A DNA stretch of 64,000 nt from Acorus gramineus. Taxonomy: Eukaryota > Streptophyta > Magnoliopsida > Acorales > Acoraceae. The notes under the pieces are model-generated. The model did no database searches, had not been told where the DNA came from, and saw nothing but the letters and a program-made list of their open reading frames with translations. The first letter of the stretch is position 1. Each line of letters begins with the position of its first letter. Both the position numbers and the translations under genes were made by a program. The stretch spans positions 11,722,878 to 11,786,877 of the forward strand of contig CM060848.1 of NCBI GenBank assembly GCA_030737835.1. Reading direction: 5' to 3'. Below are positions 59,396 to 64,000 of the stretch, piece after piece.

Positions 59396-59629
59396 GGTAG
59401 TGTTTAGAAATATGTTTGAAAAATAAGATTTTAAATAAAGTGGTTTAAATAAACTTGATTCCTATAAAACGCATTTTTTACGCTTTTTAAAAAGTAATAT
59501 TTTTGTTCTAAAAGCTATAAATAAATTTTTAATTAAGTCTGCTTTTAAAATGCATTTGATAACAGGTTCGTGCTTTTCTACATAATTAAAAGCAGAATCA
59601 TCTTATTTACATGTTGCCAAATGCCCCCT
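59396..59629. mobile_element. MITE of the TTGATTCCTA family, inside the LINE relic
   Basis: A 234-bp non-coding element flanked by TAA (59393-59395, 59630-59632). The left end is GGTAGTGTTTAGAAATATG and the reverse-complemented right end is AGGGGGCATTTGGCAACATG; the inverted match is partial. Its interior (AAACTTGATTCCTATAAAAC, TTTTTAATTAAGTCTGC) recurs at 4800-4982 and 17800-17975. The 3-bp TAA duplication fits PIF/Harbinger-type MITEs. Confidence 0.6.
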
Positions 59630-59769
59630 TAAGCATGAGATGCTCCACCGTCTCCATCTTGGAATGGCACAAGACGCAAGTCATGGACTCAACAGGTCTC
59701 CATTTACATCTGTATAATTTGTTCTTGTTCTGCGTGGAAATTTACACTCAAGTCTTTTTTTATAGTTCA

Positions 59770-60459
59770 AACAGAGTGAAACTTAAACAGTTTGAATCTG
59801 ACCCAATTTGATCAAACCCAACATTTAGACAAGTTTGGTTTGTTGTATTAGCGTTCAAATTCAATCTAAACCTAAGCAACATGAATTTAATTTGAGTTGA
59901 ATTTTGATTGAGGGTTCGGAAACTTGAACCCAACCTGAACCCGAAGTAGGGAGTGATAAATTTAAATATTGTAAGTCATTTTTTAATTGTTTAATTTATT
60001 ATAAAATAAAATTTAAATTGTTCAATTTATTTTTAGCTACAATCTATTAATTCTATAGGTTCATTTCTCTATTTTTAAATAAAAATGTTCCTTAATCATA
60101 TTTTTTTATATGCGGAACATTGAATTTTACAAAGTTGTAATTGATTAGAATGATACATTATAGAAGTTAAATCCAAATCCAAACCAAACTCAATGGGTTA
60201 TGTTTGGGTGGAGCTTCTCTGGTTTGAGGACAGGTTGGTTTGAGTTGGCTTCCTCTGGGTTGAGTCCAACCCAACCTGTTCGAGTTGCACCCCCCTAGTC
60301 TCAAACGTAATTTTTTTATTTTTTAAATTTAAATTATATATAATAAGGTATGTAAATTTATAAAAAGTGAAATATACATGCCAATTAATTGAATGATATC
60401 ATTTACAGATAATATGAAAATTTTCAATAAAGTATGTATATCTTGATACAAGAGATTTC

Positions 60460-60462
<3 letters not shown>
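59770..60462. other. Intergenic repeat-like DNA rich in CCAACCC/GGGTTGG
   Basis: Two patches (about 59810-59950 and 60180-60300) carry AACCCAACCTG/GGGTTGAG-type degenerate motifs often seen near the ends of plant hAT or LTR elements. I could not find termini. No gene is seen. Confidence 0.35.

Positions 60463-60510
<48 letters not shown>
60463..60510. repeat. (TA)n microsatellite
   Basis: An almost pure run of about 24 TA units. Confidence 0.95.
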
Positions 60511-60515
<5 letters not shown>

Positions 60516-60561
60516 CCATATTTGAGATTATAACGAGTGTATTAATGTAACATAGTTTTTT

Positions 60562-61478
60562 GGGTCAATTGCTCAAAAACCCTTACAGCCCAACCCCAAT
60601 ATTTTCTGTGCCCCCACCTTTTAAATTTTTTTTTTCTGTACCCCTGCAGCAAACACCCAATTTTTTTTACCCCTACAACAAACGCTTAATTTTTTTTTTT
60701 TACCCTCATCCCTTTAATTCTCCCACCCCCACAAAATGCAGTTTCCCCTGTAAGTGCATACATGTTTTCTGTAACTTGAAGAACACAAAATGTAATTTCT
60801 GTAAATATTATATGTAAATGCATTATTACGTTATGTAAAAATCATAACTTACAAAACACTAGAGAAACATACATTAATGCATAACATTAATATATATGTG
60901 GTTCTTATATTGTCATTAAGTACACACTTATTTGTATTTGATTTATTTGGGTGTTTGACTAATTATTGCATCTCTAATATAGTTTAAATTGCACTTTCTT
61001 CCTAATGATGTACACTTGTTAACTCGAATGTGTAACAATATATTTGATTTTAGCCAAAATGATATAAAGATGATATGAGGAAATACAATATCTCAGTTCA
61101 TTAGGGTAGGAAAAGAACGTCGAAATGCAAACATTTGATGAATTCAAGTGCTTTGATGTTTGTGATAAAATATTTTTAGATGTTATGCATTAACATATGT
61201 CTCTCTAGTATTTTGCAAGTTGCCATTTTTTTATTACATGCATAATAATGTACTTACATATAATATTTATAAAAATTACATTTTGTATTTTACAAGTTAC
61301 AGAAAAAATACATGCACTTACACGGAAAAACTACGATTGTGTGATGTTAGGGGAATTAAAGGGAGGAGGGTAGAAAAAAAATTAAGTGTTTGTTGTAGGG
61401 GTAAATTTTTTTTTTTCGAAAGGTGGGGTCAGAGGAAATATTGTGGTGGGGCTGCAAGGGTATTTGGGCAATTGACCC
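60562..61478. mobile_element. Foldback MULE-like element, family c
   Basis: This 917-bp element is flanked by a perfect 9-bp duplication TAGTTTTTT (60553-60561, 61479-61487). The terminal inverted repeats start GGGTCAATTGCTCAAAAACC and GGGTCAATTGCCCAAATACC and continue as a recognisable inverted repeat for roughly 330 bp. Shared blocks include ACCCCTACAACAAAC, CTTAATTTTTTTT, CCCTTTAATTC, AAGTGCAT, CTGTAACTTG and ATTAATGCATAACAT-like sequence. The central loop is AT-rich. Reading frames inside (60560-60817, 61220-61519) are products of the arms and not genes. Confidence 0.85.
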
Positions 61479-61487
61479 TAGTTTTTT

Positions 61488-61770
61488 TCATAGAGAAAAA
61501 TCCAAATAACCCCTTGTAAATTGTCTAAAATCCATATAAACCCCCTGACTTTTCTTAAATTTCATATAACCCCCTGAAAACATATATGTAAATTCAAATA
61601 ATCCTTTGAGTTAAACTTTCATCGATAGATGAAGAATATTTTACGAATATTCCGTTTTGTTGACCTTGGTTGATAACACAGTATACCAAAAACTCCTTAA
61701 AATTTATTAAAAATACAAAAAATCTTCTGTATATGACAATTTTATCCATCAAGATAGATTATAAAACTCT
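61488..61770. repeat. Single arm resembling the foldback element at 2655-5195
   Basis: It starts AGAGAAAAATCCAAATAACC and continues with evenly spaced TAAACCCCCTGACTTTT, CATATAACCCCCTGAAAAC and ACTCCTTAAAATTTATTAAA blocks, like the arms at 2655 and 4985-5195. No opposing arm was found nearby. Confidence 0.35.
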
Positions 61771-61947
61771 ATGTGGAAGAGTAAAATCATCATTTAAAGA
61801 GGATTTTTCGCATTTTAACACATTGTAGGGTGTTTTTGGTATGTTATGTTTTCAACAAGGGTTAATCAGACATAATATTTGCACAATAATCATAGTTTGC
61901 CAACAAAAATTTATCTCACTGGCTATTTGGATTTACATAGGTATTAT

Positions 61948-62135
61948 TAAGCCTGTCAATTATCCAAAAAAAATCCGTATCCGATCCGAATCCGTATCCG
62001 AAAATGCAGAAAATATCCGATATCCAGTATCCATATCCGAACCAAATAATATGTATCCAAAATTTTTTGGATCGGATCGGATATAGCCTTTATCCGATCC
62101 GAACAATATCCGTATCTGAACTGTTATTTTATTTA
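61948..62135. mobile_element. hAT-type subterminal fragment (TATCCG array)
   Basis: After AAGCCTGTCAATTATCC comes a dense run of TATCCG, CCGATCC and GGATCGGA motifs. The same arrangement (AAGCTTGTCAAT followed by TATCCG hexamers) lies downstream of the hAT transposase relic at 5715-6610, which supports assigning this to a hAT end. No transposase is present here. Confidence 0.5.
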
Positions 62136-62220
62136 TATATGTCAGAATTAGTTTCAACCCTCAGATGAAAATCCAATGGCTCGTGATCTAGGGCAAAACA
62201 CAAACATATTTAACTATGTT

Positions 62221-64000
62221 TGTTGTGAATATGGTGGATAACCACCACTTCTCTAACCCATAACCTCCCCCACTTTTCAACTCCATAACCTCCCCCACTC
62301 TTCTATTCCATAACACTCCCATTATTGCCCCACTATCTCCCCCTCACCTCTATAGACTTGTAACTCTCCACCTTTGGGATTCCTCTATGCACCCTATAAA
62401 TAGAGGGGTTCTCTCTTGTATTCAACCAACAAAAGTGAATAAGAATCTCTCTCTACTTCTCTTCTATATGCTTGTGTGCTTTGTTTATATACCATTATAT
62501 ATCATATTCTATTTAGTTTACAACACGTTATCAGTACGAGAAGCTCTTTGTTAAAGAGAAAGGTTTGTATCGATGGGTTCTTAATGATCTATATCAAAAA
62601 TATACTCCCCCTTGATGTTATGTATTTTTATGTAAATCATCTACTACATACATATGATTAATTTTTTTCAATATGCATGGAATCGTATGCAAATTATGTG
62701 TAGAACCCGTATACATCTATATTTTATTTTCATCTGATGTAATGCATACATCTATCTTTTATTTTCCATGCATGCAATCCCCATGAAATTTTTCATACAT
62801 ATGTTATGATATGATTAATTTATGAAAACTAGTATGCAATTTTTCCATGTAACAGTATGCGGCATCTATCATTTGATTATTTATTTTTCATGTAACTGTT
62901 CCATGTTTGTCATCTTTTATTAAAATTTAAATATTATACATCGATGTGAACCAGAAGTTCTCACAAATATCAATTAATTTGATATTTATATTTGATTTGA
63001 AATTCATTTTAATGTTACAATGTCATGTGTCCCTATAGGATCATACAAAAATTGTAATTACATGGATCCCTGAAGGACCATGTAGAAATTATGAATAATG
63101 TGTTCCAATAAGACCATGCAAATTTTATTCTATCCCTGAAGGACTATAAAAATTATTACATGGATCATTGAAAAATCATGTAAAAGATATGATTAAAAAT
63201 GTCCCTGAAGGACTATGACTATATTGCATCCATGATCATACAAATTTTATTTTATTTTATCCCTGAAGGATTGTACAAAAATTATGATTATATGAATCTT
63301 TGAAGGATCATGTAAAATTTTATTTTGTTCTATGTCCCTGTAGGACCAAACAAAAGTTATATGATATATTTTTCGGGTCCTTGAAGGACCAAATAATAAA
63401 AAAAAAAAGATCCATGTATCCCAGCAGGAACATGTAAAATTTTATTTTGTTCTATCCCTGAAGGACTATACAAAAATCATGATTGTTCGTGTCCCTGTAG
63501 GACCAAACAAAAGTTATATGATATATTTTTCGGGTCCTTGAAGGACCAAATAATAAAAAAAAAGATCCATGTATCCCAGCAGGAACATGTAAAATTTTAT
63601 TTTGTTCTATCCCTGAAGGACTATACAAAAATCATGATTGTTCGTGTCCCTGTAGGACCAAACAAAAGTTATATGATATATTTGTTGGGTCCTTGAAGGA
63701 CCAAATAATAATAAAAAAAAAAGGATCCATGTATCCCAGCAGGAACATGTAAATTATGATTAGATTTCACCATCATCATCATAATGAAGAGGATTTAAAG
63801 ATTAATACCTCATTGACAAAGGTCCACCGGCCATTATGCCTCAAATATGCTCCAGTTGTAGCAATATTGAGAGCATTAATTTTATATATTCTCGTTGTCG
63901 AACAACGATTTTTTTTAAAATATCATGTAACTCAACTCAATGGCATAGCATCATTACCCGAAGTAAATGTATTTTATTTTATGTTCGCCATGGAAGTTGT
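62221..64000 (+). mobile_element. 5' end of an LTR retrotransposon (cut by the window edge)
   Basis: An LTR of about 305 bp (62221-62525; TGTTGTGAATATGG to TTTACAACA) has a TATA-like box CCCTATAAATAGAGG near 62391. It is followed directly by CGTTATCAGTACGAG, resembling the CGTTATCAGCACGAG primer site seen in some plant copia elements. After it lies a long AT-rich leader with a tandem repeat array (63031-63760). No polyprotein start can be recognised before the window ends, so neither family nor completeness can be judged. Confidence 0.6.
63031..63760 (+). repeat. Array of near-palindromic CCCTGAAGGA motifs in the LTR element leader
   Basis: TCCCTGAAGGA, TCCTTGAAGGA, TCCCTGTAGGA or close variants recur about every 30-50 bases. 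Their arms (TCCYT/AAGGA) are self-complementary. From about 63338 the motifs are organised into a longer unit of roughly 155-160 bp that recurs nearly unchanged at about 63338, 63497 and 63651. Each unit contains CCCTGTAGGACCAAACAAAA, GGGTCCTTGAAGGACCAAAT, ATGTATCCCAGCAGGAACAT and a CCCTGAAGGACTATAC motif. There is no open reading frame across the array. Confidence 0.8.

Larger units (their letters stand above)
57790..59765 (-). mobile_element. LINE relic, interrupted by a solo LTR and a MITE
   Basis: The minus strand encodes the tail of a plant LINE reverse transcriptase: CVLCHSKMETVEHLML (about 59680-59634, zinc-binding Cys/His block), then after the MITE HTLEELWDVWEKSYIPKVKY and ALWVIWITRNS (to about 59204), and after the solo LTR NSCVFKGQRYYFKNLQDLAL (from about 58155). 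The WxxWxxRNS motif is typical of LINE C-termini. The upstream polymerase is missing and the frame is not continuous, so this is a dead 3' fragment. It is split by a solo LTR (58146-59198) and a MITE (59396-59629), and another solo LTR lies at its 3' edge. Confidence 0.7.

Overview
This window is nuclear DNA from a flowering plant. It has spliced genes with GT/AG introns, AT-rich intergenic DNA, plant-type LTR retrotransposons, LINE, hAT and Mutator-like elements, and three plant housekeeping or regulatory genes. The species cannot be named from the sequence. There is no bacterial or organellar gene organisation.

Three host genes are supported. (1) The 5' part of a nucleoporin NUP96 gene lies at 1-2237 on the minus strand and runs off the left edge. 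(2) A clade I TGA bZIP transcription factor (TGA1/TGA4-like) lies at 21581-26699 on the plus strand, with eight coding exons and 364 residues. (3) A mitochondrial alanine:glyoxylate aminotransferase 2 (AGT2-like) lies at 28042-45199 on the minus strand, with nine coding exons and 478 residues. TGA and AGT2 are convergent, about 1.3 kb apart. All exon joins proposed for the TGA and AGT2 genes keep the reading frame. No operon-like cooperation between the three genes is evident.

The rest is mostly mobile DNA. From left to right: a truncated LINE in NUP96 intron 1; a foldback element containing a 1.4-kb Mutator-like (MULE) copy and a MITE (2.6-5.2 kb); a hAT transposase relic (5.7-6.6 kb); a long-TIR element (7.3-8.0 kb); a MULE-like element with 33-bp subterminal repeats and a perfect 9-bp target duplication (9.2-10.1 kb); a young, almost whole Ty1/copia element (10.2-15.6 kb); and a GC-richer block with seven TGACG motifs upstream of the TGA gene (18.0-18.5 kb). 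AGT2 intron 5 is 11.6 kb long because it holds an 11.0-kb nest of copia and Ty3/chromovirus fossils. Further right are a Harbinger-like MITE (42.2-42.9 kb), a TIR element carrying an F-box/LRR gene fragment (46.3-47.6 kb), a second full MULE copy (48.3-49.6 kb), a third partial copy (54.4-55.1 kb), a LINE relic interrupted by two solo LTRs and a MITE (56.4-59.8 kb), a foldback MULE with a 9-bp target duplication (60.6-61.5 kb), and the 5' end of another LTR retrotransposon with a palindrome-rich repeat array (62.2 kb to the right edge).

The most noteworthy points are: the TGA factor lacks both redox cysteines typical of TGA1; a TGACG cluster lies in front of a gene for a TGACG-binding factor; several unrelated TIR families share exact 9-bp target duplications; one TIR element has captured an F-box/LRR fragment; and a conserved metabolic gene keeps an intact exon set around an 11-kb retroelement nest.
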